DNA of 64,000 nucleotides from positions 172,890,530 through 172,954,529 of the forward strand of contig NC_035437.2 of assembly GCF_002127325.2 (NCBI RefSeq), written 5' to 3'. Source of the DNA: Helianthus annuus (Eukaryota; Streptophyta; Magnoliopsida; Asterales; Asteraceae). Positions 1-10,323 of this stretch are shown here, piece by piece. The position numbers and the translations under genes are program-made. The notes under the pieces were generated by a model. It worked only from the letters and a program-made list of their open reading frames with translations, did no database searches and was not told where the DNA came from. Every line of letters starts with the position of its first letter. Within the stretch, counting starts at the first letter, position 1.

Positions 1-970
1 TAGGATAGTCCACTTAAGAATCCAAATAGCCCAACACATGCAAAATACAAAAAAAAAAAAAACCATAAGGAAGGGAGGAAGTAAAGGTTTGATATTAAAT
101 TGAAAAAGTGAGTAGCTTTAATAGTTTACGTATATGTAGCTCCTATATGTTTATGAATAAGTAGCTCCAATGTGTTCTTCAAGTTCTTCGTGGATACACT
201 AGATTTACATATGTGTAGCTCTAGTATGTTCTTCAAAACACATATATATGTAAAATGATAACTTACATATATTTAGCATCAAAATTACATATATGTTATA
301 GTAAAATTACATATCGTATTGATTGTTGAAAAAAAAAACTCTGGTGGAATGGAAGAACTTGGTTGATTGTTGAAGAAAAAAAAAACAGAATGAAAAAAAA
401 TCAATAAGTAGATGTCGAAAAAACGTTGCATCATGCCTTGCATTGTTGCACAATAGTGATGATTCTTGAATAACTGGTCGTGTTAATGATTTTGGTTTTC
501 TTTTTGTTATGTTTAGGTTGTTCTTTGATTCAAAAAAAGGAATGACAAAGACGAAGATTATTGGAACTTGATGAAGATTTGATAATGATGAAAATTGGTA
601 GGTTGATCATCTTTAAAAGTTAAAAAGCATATAAACATTGGAGATAAGCAAGGGAAAGTTTAATTAAAAATGGACATAACTCTCAAAATCAAGGAAATGA
701 AAGTTTACTGAAATACTCTTAGAACATTTAAAAATAAATAAATAAAAAAGAAATCGTGGTTTTCTCATTATATTATGTTTTCTTATAATTTCCTATGTGT
801 ATTCATTTTAATTCGGGTGTCTTTATTTGTATAGAACTGAAAATCGACAAATGTCATCATGATTGGCCACACATGATTATATATTACATCTATTTCAATT
901 TCAATTAAGATATATATGTTTTCTAAGGTTTTCTCTATGGGAGTTATATATTAATACATGCAAGCCTGCA
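1..970. other. AT-rich intergenic sequence, no gene seen
   Basis: This stretch lies 3' of the NAC gene. It has short A-runs and scattered near-repeats of 'tgtagctc' and 'acatatat' motifs between 120 and 310, but no ORF or conserved motif that I recognise. I could not identify a convincing AATAAA poly-A signal for the NAC gene here. Confidence 0.6.
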
Positions 971-3900
971 TTACATAAAGAAAACCGGCCGATCAGCAGA
1001 TGCAAACTCCAAAACTGACCTCAGGTCATCCCAATCTCCTTGTTTAGTGATATCATTCATATCTTGGTCCGAAAAGCAAGAGCTGGATGCAGATGGAGCT
1101 TGATCTGATGCACCTGAACTTGAGATCAACGGACCCATAGCGGTCAAGTGGTGCGTCTCATTTGTAAGGTGGTTGTGATGCTGCTGCTCGTGATGGTCAT
1201 AAAATGGATACTTCACATGGTTTAGTTGGATCGTAGAAGTTTGGAATCTAATGTAATGCTGCATATCATGATTGAAGTCTCGACTGCATATTTTCGGGCT
1301 CGTATCAACCAACAAATTTCTATTAGCAGATATTTTTTTAAAATCCGGTAAGGTTTTCTTGTGACATACGTTTTTCTTGAGGATTCTGCATAAAGTCCAA
1401 ACTTCCTGAATAATGCAATGAAAACAACAACCTATTAGTAAATAGACCACATGAGGATTTATATGATCATGCACACCCCTAATAATGCTAACGCAAAAGT
1501 ATAAAACGTGTAGAAAAGACAATAGCACAGACGATATAGGTGGTTTAGTCGATTAGTTTTATCGAACTAGCTAGTCCATGGCCGCTATAGTTTTATCTAA
1601 CATAAACGTTCATATTTTTCCGACGTTTTTGCAATGTATATCATATTTATTACTGTTTTGCAAGTGCAACACTCACCAATTTTGCGAGTTCAAATGGCTA
1701 AATTCGCTATTTTATCAACCATTGTGGCTTCAGTTGTAATACAATTGCTAAATTGCAAACATTTTTAATACAACCAATTGAGAATTTCGGTCGCAAACGC
1801 CTACTTGTGTAGTAGCAAGGGGCAGCTCACCAGTCGGCCTCAGATGGCGACTATTCAACAACAAAAAAGTTTGAACACTGAACAATAATTCTATTTGTGA
1901 TTTTCTTGTTCCTAGATTTTTGTATGTCCCAATCTAATAATTAATATTATGCCAAAGTTAAAATTTTCCTTTTGTATCCATCTATGTGTATGACATTGGT
2001 CATTTTGATTTCACGAAATTGAAAGAAAGCATTTCAAACAAGTTTTGTGTTACAAACTTTGTTCCAAATTAGTGAAAGTCATTTAAAAATAAAAAGGAGA
2101 ATTTTTGTAACATATATAATTTAGTTGAACCTAACTTCATTTTTTTTTAAATTTCCTAGCTAATCTTTTTTTGTGTTTCAATTCCATTATTAATGTAATT
2201 AAGTCATGTTATGGTTCTCATTTCGAAACATCAGGTTGATTAGTCTAAACAAATTATCTAGATGATATTATTATTATTATTTTATCAATTTGACCATCAT
2301 AAACTGTTACATCTAATCAAAATTATTATTATTATTTTATCAATTTGATCATCATAAACTGTTACATCTAATCAAAATATGTCATGTGTATCATGATTAA
2401 CATAAATGATGCAAAGTTTTGCGCCAATGGAACATCTTATGGCAAATATTGCTCAACTTATGTCACATATTACTTTTTTTTGTTGTTGGTCTAATTGACA
2501 CCAAGACAAAAGACTTTTGCGCATAATAGGCACAAATGTAGCTAAATCTATGTAAAAATAATCATGGATAATTGAATTCCTATATATTAAAAGACAATGT
2601 TAGAAAGAAAAATCATCAAAGTAAATATTGACCAAATCACAAATCCAAAATAAACAAAGAAAATTAGGGGTGAGCAAGTTTAGGTCCGGACCGAAAATAA
2701 CTGAAAACCGAACCGAAAATATACCTAACCCGACCCGAACCCAAGTACCTAGGTATTTAGATCGGTTCCAATTTTTCATATAAAATCAGGTCGGTTCTCG
2801 GTTCTTTTCATGGTGAAACCCGACTTGGACCTATGAACCGGAACCGACCCTATATTTAGGGTAGTGCATATGTTCTGTATTTTATGTTTGATCAATTCTC
2901 GGGTCGGGTCGGGTAGGGTCGGGTTTTTCCTTTTGCTCACCCCTAAAGAAAATGATTAATGTATAGGGGCTTCACAACAAAAGGCAGAAAGTGATACATG
3001 CTTGAAAGGGTTAGGCTTTAGGGATATCCACTCACGGACCAAGGATATCATGATACGTGGCATTTTTAAGAGGAAACGGCTAAGAAGACGTTTTCTTATA
3101 GTAAACATCCGAGCCTTAGTCATTATCTTTGAAACGGCAAGACTTAGTTGAAATAGCTAGGGTCAATGAAAAGGGCTAAGCCCTAACCGTTACCTTTTTT
3201 TACAAATTCTACTATATAATTAACATGACGTCTAAAAATGAAGTCTATAAAGTAATTTAAAAAAAGGATATGTCTGAGCCATCTAAGTCGAAGGAAACGG
3301 CTAGGGATCAAACGTTTACTCTATAGAAAATGTCTACGTAGCGGTTTTCTCTTAAAATTGGCACGTGTCATGATATCGTTTGTCCGCCAATGGGTCCCTC
3401 TATTAGTGGAGACCCTTACAACCCACCCCTTTCAAGCATGTCTCACTTTCTGCCTTATCTTGTTTTGCTTGAAACCCATACACACTAGTCGTTTCCTATG
3501 TTTATTTTGGCTTTAGTCAATATTTATTATTGTGATTTTCTTGGTTATAAACTCATGTATCACATGAGTTGAATAAATAAAATATTAAATAGTTAATAAT
3601 GAAGATCTAGAAATTGTAAATTGATATTTTGTGATAAAATATGATTGGAATTACGTATAAATAATATGTTATGATTAACTTTTTTTTAAACGAATGAGTG
3701 AAATATGATAAGTGAAAAAAAAATCATGGTTTCATATAATTGTGACACGTGACACAACCAGTTACTTATTTATTAGGTATAAATTCTGAATCAATGATAC
3801 ATTTTTAAAATAAATTACGTCATTAACGTCAATGATTATTCTTTTAATATAATCAGTAAACAGTAAAAGGCCATTCATAAGGTTTTTCGAGCGGAGGGTT

Positions 3901-4934
3901 GTAAGAGGGAGCAAACTCTCTATTTTTCGGGATAGATGAAAGGTTTTCCCCATCCTCCCATCCGTCCATCCCTAGACCCTACTGTATGAGTTGGATCTTA
4001 CTGGTTATAATGTTTGTTTGTTAGTAGAATAGTCATTCACCTAATTTTCCCCTAAAATGAACTCAATTTCTTAAATGAAAACAGTTCTCATCTTATCCTC
4101 CATTTTGTTCTAAGTATTGTCTAGCATTACTCTAATAATATTCAGTTTTGAAAATCATATCTCAGTATATAATTAGGTTTGTTTGTCTATCCACTAAACT
4201 AGTTTGCATAAACTCATCAAAACCTTGTAAAGGAGAAGGTGCAAACATCAGAATTGGAAATTGTTTATCACGCTGAAGCCTTTTTTCGTTTTAATTCTAG
4301 TTTTCGATTAAGGGGTTGGATTGCTTATTAAAACTGTGTATAAGCAGTTTCAAACCGCGCATCAATGTTGATGCAGTAAGTAGATAAAAAGTCTTAATAA
4401 ACAAATTCAAACACCCCATATGAGTATAAATAACATATGCAAGTTTTGTTCTTACTTACAGCTTCTTGAGAGATAGATTTATCATCCATGCGGTTGATGC
4501 TTTTGGCATCAATGTTAGTGTGAGACGATGGAGGCAGACGAAACTCGTGCATCATCCATTCGGTTTTGGTGCCTTTACCAGCACTACCACGGTAATAAAC
4601 AAGAGATTTCTTGAGACCAATGCATACTGATCCAGCAGGACCAGCACCCGAATAGATGGGTCGATCGATGCCTGTAGCTTTCCAGAAACCGGAACCAGTC
4701 ACCCTATTGGGTCTTATGCTGTTCCTATACTTCCTTCCTCTTCTACAAAAGAAATACCATTCCTTGTCCCCCACGTCACTTGTCTCTGCAAATCAAATGC
4801 ATATATATAAGCCACCCATTGATTATAAGTTTTTCGGATGATATGTTGGGATTAATATTGTTAGAGTTAGGGTTTAGGGATTGAAAGAGAATGATGATGT
4901 TCTGATTAGAATTAGTGAATTCGAATATGCCTTT

Positions 4935-5003
<69 letters not shown>

Positions 5004-6049
5004 ATGCATAACATAACCGTCACTACCTATCTATAATAACATGTTACATAATTATAATAAAACTAAGCATATATTATATCTAAACTAATAAGGGATCTAA
5101 CTTATAACTCTTCTTCTAATATGATAAAAGTGACCTATTTAATACTTAAAAGTTCAACCTATGTATCAAGTTGATATATATAGACTCATGAGCAAACCAA
5201 CAAAACTGAAAGAAATCAACCACATATATTATATTTTCATATAGTCCATCATCAATGGACTTCTAAATGATTTTTTTTTTGGATTTATAGGTTGTTTGGA
5301 GTTTAGGTAAGTGTTTCTAGACATTTTTTTGAAAGTTCTTGTACATCTAAGGCAGTTCACTACCCATGCGTGTCCGTTGAGGTGGCAACTGAACTCCTCA
5401 AGCTCGTTGGTGTGACAAGCAAACTTGGCTTGAGTTTGCTGGTCAAAGGAGCGTAGTGCATCCTTTATATCCTCGAGAGACACAAAGCGTTGGCTCGAGT
5501 TTGTTGGTGGTTTTGTCCTTATCCAAGCTAGCTTGTCAGATTAGCGAACTCAAAAAACATAGTTAGATTCCTTTGAGTTCACTTATCAGACGCAAGTGAA
5601 CTTTCAAAAATGCCTAGAAAAAAAAACTTACTCAACTCCAAATCAACTAGAAATCCAAAAAAAAAAAAAAAAAAAAAAAGAAACCTCCAAACCCTAATTA
5701 CCATCTAATACATATTACATGTTATCACTCTAGCTGTTTTTTCTCTTTAGTTCAGATCCATCACAATACCTAAAAGTCTAAAACATGTACATGTAAATTG
5801 ACAAATATGGATATCAATATAAATATTAAGAAGAAATCATATACTTGGAAGATCCCACGGATCATATTTGTAGATGTCAATCTGTTTGATGAGGTCGATA
5901 TTGAGCGGTTTCTTGTCCACCTTGCGACGAAGATAGAACCCGACAAGCTCTTCATCCGTGGGGTGAAAACGAAAACCTGGAAGTGCAGGTTTATCTTCTT
6001 CTTCTTCATGATCAACTTGTTTTATACTCATCATCTTCTCAGTATCCAT
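971..6049 (-). CDS. NAC042-like: NAC-domain transcription factor, JUB1/NAC042-like (3 exons)
   Basis: A plant-specific NAC transcription factor, expected to act in the nucleus. Three exons join without frame error: exon 1 6049-5845 (205 nt), exon 2 4785-4460 (326 nt), exon 3 1405-971 (435 nt, including stop). Both introns are GT-AG (donors GTATAT and GTAAGT, acceptors TTTGCAG and ATTCAG). The product is 321 aa. The NAC domain covers about residues 23-188: it starts at [13 protein letters not shown], contains [29 protein letters not shown] and [13 protein letters not shown], and ends at [11 protein letters not shown]. The C-terminal half is His/Gln/Ser-rich and ends with an acidic motif around [12 protein letters not shown], as in the Arabidopsis JUB1 (NAC042) group. 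Family knowledge links that group to stress tolerance, longevity and H2O2 response; this role is inferred here. The start is the first ATG of exon 1. Intron 2 is unusually long (3,054 bp) and, like intron 1 (1,059 bp), carries MITE-like insertions. Confidence 0.9.
1406..2266 (-). other. 3' part of NAC intron 2, no element recognised
   Basis: Unspliced AT-rich sequence between the exon 3 acceptor and the first tandem repeat of intron 2. Apart from AT-rich low complexity I see no ORF, terminal repeat or conserved motif. Confidence 0.5.
2267..2376. repeat. 55-bp tandem duplication (2 copies)
   Basis: Two head-to-tail copies, 2267-2321 and 2322-2376, each starting with an ATT run followed by 'tatcaatttga' and 'catcataaactgttac'. 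They differ by one base (gacc versus gatc). The repeat lies inside NAC intron 2. Confidence 0.8.
2665..2945. mobile_element. hAT-type MITE (281 bp) in NAC intron 2
   Basis: The element begins TAGGGGTGAGCAA and ends with the exact reverse complement TTGCTCACCCCTA (13-bp terminal inverted repeats). It is flanked by identical 8-bp direct repeats AAGAAAAT (2657-2664 and 2946-2953). An 8-bp target-site duplication with short inverted repeats is the signature of the hAT superfamily. The interior is rich in 'gaaccgaaccga' and 'cgggtcgggt' stretches and has no ORF, so it is a non-autonomous element. Confidence 0.85.
2961..3481. mobile_element. foldback/MITE-like inverted-repeat element in NAC intron 2
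   Basis: The two ends are imperfect inverted repeats over at least 100 bp. The left arm 'ggcagaaagtgatacatgct' (from about 2982) is mirrored by the complement of 'agcatgtctcactttctgcc' near 3435-3454. The pairing continues inward through 'gatatcatgata' and 'taagaggaaacgg'. There is no ORF. I could not fix a clean TSD, so the superfamily is undetermined. It sits 8 bp beyond the TSD of the neighbouring hAT MITE. Confidence 0.7.
3482..4459 (-). other. 5' part of NAC intron 2, no element recognised
   Basis: AT-rich intron sequence between the foldback element and the exon 2 donor at 4454-4459. A short ORF here (around 3762-3953) has no recognisable protein features, and I treat it as chance. Confidence 0.5.
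4937..5004. repeat. (TA)n microsatellite in NAC intron 1
   Basis: An almost uninterrupted TA dinucleotide run of about 65 bp with one T insertion near 4990. It lies in intron 1, about 150 bp upstream (in transcript sense) of exon 2. The overlapping Tyr/Ile-repeat ORF is an artefact of the run. Confidence 0.95.
5271..5679. mobile_element. foldback/MITE-like element in NAC intron 1
   Basis: A T-run followed by 'ggatttataggttgtttgga' at 5271-5300 and a matching inverted arm ending in an A-run at 5598-5679 form imperfect arms of about 65-80 bp. The pairing includes 'ttgaaagttc' and its complement 'gaactttcaa'. About 260 bp lie between the arms. No clean TSD was found. The ORF 5229-5483 lies across it and shows no known domain. 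Confidence 0.6.
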
Positions 6050-6442
6050 AAATGGATGTTTCTGTTTTTAAGGTATATTTAACTAATTATTACATAAAAA
6101 CTATCAATCATGTATGTATATAATATATATGTATCTATGCAAGTGCAGATAGGGTTTACTTGTGTGTGTATGCAATTAACGCTAGCTATATGGACAGGGT
6201 GTGAAGAGGGTTTGAGTTCAGAGGATCAAATACAACTTACTGGGTCAAAGTCATGAGCATTGACTCATAGTGGGTGTCAAAATCAAATGAAAAAGTCCTA
6301 GTCTACAAGTTATGATTGAGAGCTTAAACAGATTTGAAACAGTCAATTAATGCAACATACTACCAGTATCCAAAACTAGAAGTGATCATGCATAGAATAA
6401 TCATGAACCAATGTTATTGGTAAATTTGGCATGCATGCATGA
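6050..6442 (-). promoter_or_regulatory. NAC gene upstream region with W-box cluster
   Basis: This is the proximal promoter of the NAC gene, read on the minus strand. Three WRKY-type W-box cores TTGAC(C/T) lie within about 100 bp: 6243-6248 (minus), 6260-6265 (plus) and 6341-6346 (minus), some 200-300 bp upstream of the start codon. An AT-rich TATATATTATAT stretch around 6116-6130 is the best TATA-box candidate. W-box clusters are common in promoters of stress-responsive NAC genes. Binding and regulation here are inferred from motifs alone. Confidence 0.35.
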
Positions 6443-6753
6443 CCTGTTTTGGTAGTTCTAGAACAAGCATGAAATAATCTTTTCTGCTACAAATATCTAA
6501 GAATCAAATGATAATAATTAATAACCATTCTGATAATTAATTAGCCTATATATTCTGGATGGATGTATTTTTCAACCTAAAAGTATCATTCATCTACAAA
6601 TGCCTGTTTTGATAGTTCTAGAACATGCATGAAATAATATTTTCTTTTACAAATAGCCAAAATCAAATGCTAATATTTAATAATCATTTAGCCTATATAT
6701 TCTGGATGGATGTATTTTTAAACCTAAAAGTATCATTGATCTACAAATGCCTT
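6443..6753. repeat. 160-bp tandem duplication upstream of the NAC gene
   Basis: Two head-to-tail copies start at 6443 and 6603. Both begin 'cctgttttg(g/a)tagttctag', continue through 'gcatgaaataat', and end with 'gatggatgtatttttcaacc'-like and 'aagtatcatt(c/g)atctac' sequence. The second copy lacks about 9 bp. The copies lie 400-700 bp upstream of the NAC start codon, so the duplication may double promoter elements. Confidence 0.85.
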
Positions 6754-7015
6754 TTTGTTTTATCAGAAAAAAAATATAATAATTAGCATACTCGTATAAG
6801 AACCAAGTGTTGGGACTAATCGTAATACTGATCAATAGTTGGAAAATGCTAAATGGTTAAGTTTATTTTAGTAGGAAGATTTAAGATTTATGTTAGCTTT
6901 ATTTAATTATTATTTGGTGTCCCAATTCTAGTTTAGTATGTTTCTTGGGCTTCAAGGTTTGTTAGCATATATAGGAGTTATAGTTTAGGGTTTATGTACC
7001 TTCATTTTTAATTAA

Positions 7016-7017
<2 letters not shown>

Positions 7018-7056
<39 letters not shown>

Positions 7057-7600
7057 TTAAATTCAAATACTAAACCATTTAACATCCTCCAACTTTTGAG
7101 TATGACAAAATTGGTCCCAATAATCACCTCCGAATCTTGTCAAACACTTTACGTCATATTAGAGTTGGTCCATTGCCCCCATATCGGATAAAGTTGGCTT
7201 CCTCATTTTTTCCCACTTTGGACACTCTGATATGTAATGGCCCAGCTCATTGCACTTATAACATCTAACGTGGCTTTTGTCCTGTTGTACTCAACCATCT
7301 CCTTGATCTTTCACGAACCCCCGACCTCTACCTCGGCCTCATCCAAGATCCTCTTGATTCAAGTTTCCACAACTACAATGCTCACATCATCAGTGCTTCT
7401 TTTCCATTGCTTTTTCACCTGATTTAGTGAACAAAAGTTGGTTAGATTTCTAGATTTAGTCTCCTCCTCATTCACGATCCTTTCTTCATAAGCTTTAAGC
7501 GGACCCATGATACCAATTAAAAACTGGTGCGGACGTGGAGTATTGTGGTAATTATTTGGGTCATGATGATACGATATAGCCTTATTGATTAATGATTTTG
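7018..7600 (-). pseudogene. retroposed Copia gag fragment with poly-A tail
   Basis: Read on the minus strand, the sequence encodes scraps of a Ty1/copia gag. A zinc knuckle CYKCNELGHYISEC (C-X2-C-X4-H-X4-C) lies at about 7211-7265, and upstream gag-like sequence contains GPLKAYEERI. Stops and frame shifts interrupt it. The fragment ends in a pure A-run on the minus strand (T-run 7020-7055). Identical 10-bp repeats TTAATTAAAG lie at 7008-7017 and 7601-7610. The poly-A tail and TSD together suggest that a gag transcript was reverse-transcribed by LINE machinery. The TSD is AT-rich, so this boundary is only moderately secure. Confidence 0.6.
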
Positions 7601-8071
7601 TTAATTAAAGTTGAAATATTTACATGCATAGAAGAACTAGCTAAGTGCACATGGAGTTAACTATAAAACCAATATATGAATTTCATAATCATTGATATAT
7701 AACCAAAATCAAGTCCAGTTCATGAATGGGTGCATGTTACACATGCATATAGTGCACAATTTGTGTTTGTTTGATAGTAGTTTTCAATGTTTTCTTAATT
7801 TTGAGTGGTTCTTAAACCTAGGTTTATTGGAGAACGCTAAAAAACTAGAGAATCAGAGAACCATGTATTTAACATATTAAAAAAATCAATATGTTCAATT
7901 TTTTTCCCAAGCTTTTGCATATAAATACGTGTAGAAGTTTTTTTTAAACAAAATTTTAACAACTAAAAAATATTAAAAAATCATAAAATACAGTAAAAAA
8001 GGTAATCAAAAATTACAAAATTGAAAATGATTTTTTAATTAGAATACATGTTTTATATTTATACTAGGTTA

Positions 8072-8546
8072 TAATCCCGTGTATTACACGGGTTGAATAA
8101 ATAATTTTATACACTAAATAATAAAACAATATATCTTTAAAAACCTTCTTATTTGCACAAGTTGAATAAATATAATTTTATATGTTAAATAATAAAAAGT
8201 TATATATAAGAACAATATTGTACAGGTTGAATAAATGTAATTTTATATACAAAATAAAAAAGTTATATCTTTAAAACCACGTGTATTACACGAGTTGAAT
8301 AAATGTAATATTGTTTACCAAATAATAAAATAATACATCTTTATAGAAACTCATTTATTACACGGGTTGAATAAATGTAATTTTATATTCCAAATAATAA
8401 AAAAATTACATCTTTAAAAATATGTGTATTACACGGTTTGAATAAATGTAATTCTCTGTACTAAAGAATAAAAAATATATATCCTTAAAAAACCTCATGT
8501 ATTGTACGAATTGAATAAATCTAATTTTATACATCAAATAATAAAA
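8072..8546. repeat. degenerate tandem array, about 7 units of 65-70 bp
   Basis: Each unit contains 'gtgtattacacgggttgaat', followed by 'aaatgtaattttata' and 'aataataaaa', with substantial drift between units (for example acacgagttg, gtacaggttg, gtacgaattg). The first unit is the best preserved. The array is interrupted at its right end by the foldback at 8543-8823. Confidence 0.75.
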
Positions 8547-8823
8547 TTACGATTTTGGCCCCTTGGTTATATCACTTTTACCCTTTTAGCCCAAAAAAGA
8601 ATTTTTTAATATCTAAGCCCCTAACGTCTTTTTTTCTAACTTTTTTTGCCCATAACGTCTTTTTTAACCCTTTTGGCCCCTAACATTTAATGGATGGGGT
8701 TAGTGTTAGGGGCCAAAAGGGTTAGAAAAGAAGACGTTAGGGGCTGGGCTCAGATGTTAAAAAATACTTTTTTGGGCTAAAAGGGTAAAAGTGATATAAC
8801 TACAGAGGCCAAAATCATAATTT
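8543..8823. mobile_element. near-palindromic foldback element (about 280 bp)
   Basis: The sequence starts 'attacgattttggcc' and ends 'ggccaaaatcataat'. The arms pair over most of their length: 'tatatcacttttaccctttt' and 'agcccaaaaaag' on the left meet their complements on the right, and 'cccctaacgtctt' pairs near the centre. There is no ORF. Transcribed, it would form one long hairpin. Confidence 0.8.
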
Positions 8824-8852
8824 TCTCTAAATAATATTATAAATGAGAAGAA

Positions 8853-9166
8853 GATTAAACTAAATAATAATTATTCATAAGATATTAAACTAAATAATAT
8901 TTAATAGGAGGGTTATCTATAATTAATTAGAAAAGATTAAATTAAAATAATAATTATCTATAAGAGGTGCCCTAATATGATGACAAGTGTCCCAAAAGTG
9001 GTTTCTTTAGATTAAACTAAATAATAATTATTCATAAGATATTAAACTAAATAATATTTAATAGGAGGGTTATCTATAATTAATTAGAAAAGATTAAATT
9101 AAAATAATAATTATCTATAAGAGGTGCCCTAATATGATGACAAGTGTTCCAAAAGTGGTTTCTTTT
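8853..9166. repeat. 157-bp tandem duplication
   Basis: Copies begin at 8853 and 9010 with 'gattaaactaaataataatt' and end with 'ccaaaagtggtttcttt'. They are almost identical (tgtccc versus tgttcc), which indicates a recent duplication inside an otherwise diverged repeat. Confidence 0.9.
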
Positions 9167-9182
9167 ATTATATAGTATAGAT

Positions 9183-10313
9183 GCAAAAGCTCTGAAAAAA
9201 AATTAAAAAAAGATATTTTTTAGCATTTTAAATTGATTTTTTAAGTTATATTTAACATGTTAATACACTATTCTTCGATTTCTCAATTTTATAGAGTTCT
9301 CCGTTAAACCTTATACTGTATGTATATTAAAAATATATATTCAAAAGAATGGACAGTTGAACTGGTCAACTCCACCTGCCTTTTTTGAAAGAAAAAGAAC
9401 CACAAATATGCTTGATATCACCGAAACAAACCAACTTTTAAAAGTCAAATAAAATAGTGTCGCATTCTGTGTTGTAGGTACAAATTAACGTCAAAAGAGA
9501 CACTTGCTTTTGTTGTGATTGGCTAACAATGTCTTTGAAAAGTTGAAAAATCTCCTTGGGGGTATGAATACTTGAATAGATACAAAGGAAGAAAAACATA
9601 AAATAAACCCTAAAAATGACAAAAGAATATATAACAACTTTGCTTAATTTAACATATTCCATGCAGGCTGAACAAGAAAATTCCTGAATGCCTAAACTAG
9701 GACTCATGTAGAATAATCGCGATAGCAATCCATTAGTGATGATTTTGAAACTGGTGAATTGCGAGAGTAATACACGAATATGACCCAAAGCTACACATTT
9801 GCAACAAGTTAAAATGTAAATCGTTGTGAACTTGTGTTAATTTTCATGTTACACTAAACCTTGCCATAACTAAATATTTCTTCTCTTACCCAACATCACT
9901 ATTGTAATTCATATGAATTGTCACAACATGCCAAAAATGCACTAGTGGCCGGTATGAATTAGCTTTTCTTTACTTAATTTGACATTAGATAATCTTAAAA
10001 GTAAATTTAAGTTATGAAGAGATATTTTTTTGTGTGATAATCTTTAAAGTTCTCTCGTCTTAATTTCCATGTTTGTTTTACTTTATAGTTTTCTTTTGTT
10101 TATGTGTCTTTTTCGTTTGACTTGAATTTGATTTACTAAAATCTAGAATCATATATGGTGAGGTTTTTTTTATGTGTTGTTTCACACTTGTGAATATAGT
10201 AGTAATTTGTAGTTCAGATTTTATAACTATAGTATAAACTCAATTAATGTATATAAGAATATATTTGGTTATCTATTTATTGATAAAAGGTTTGAAAACA
10301 AAAAAAAAAAATT
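9183..10313. other. gene-free AT-rich sequence
   Basis: No gene or repeat with support. A 116-codon minus-strand ORF (9438-9788) encodes a hydrophobic, Phe/Ile-rich product with no motif I recognise and is probably chance. Confidence 0.5.
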
Positions 10314-10323
10314 ATTTGTCAAA

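Larger units (their letters stand above)
8058..9182. repeat. composite AT-rich repeat element
   Basis: The block opens with 'tatactaggttataatcccg' and closes with 'ttatatagtatagatg', so its ends carry a short inverted TATACTA motif. A second relative lies at 53946-54935. Inside are a degenerate tandem array, a foldback insertion and a 157-bp duplication (listed separately). There is no coding capacity. Similar termini are frequent in plant non-autonomous elements, but I cannot assign a superfamily. Confidence 0.5.

Noticed and set aside
4776..5009. 77-codon ORF rich in Tyr and Ile
   Set aside because: Translation of the TA microsatellite in NAC intron 1.
5229..5483. 84-codon ORF with several Cys/His residues, a possible zinc finger
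   Set aside because: It lies within a foldback element in an intron. Spacing fits no zinc-finger class and the tail is poly-Lys from the A/T run.
4656..6082. Other-frame ORFs over the NAC exons (4656-4841, 5770-6015, 5798-6082)
   Set aside because: Shadows of exons 1 and 2. The spliced minus-strand model explains the conserved motifs.
9438..9788. 116-codon minus-strand ORF
   Set aside because: Hydrophobic, AT-driven composition, no motif, no neighbouring exon or repeat support.
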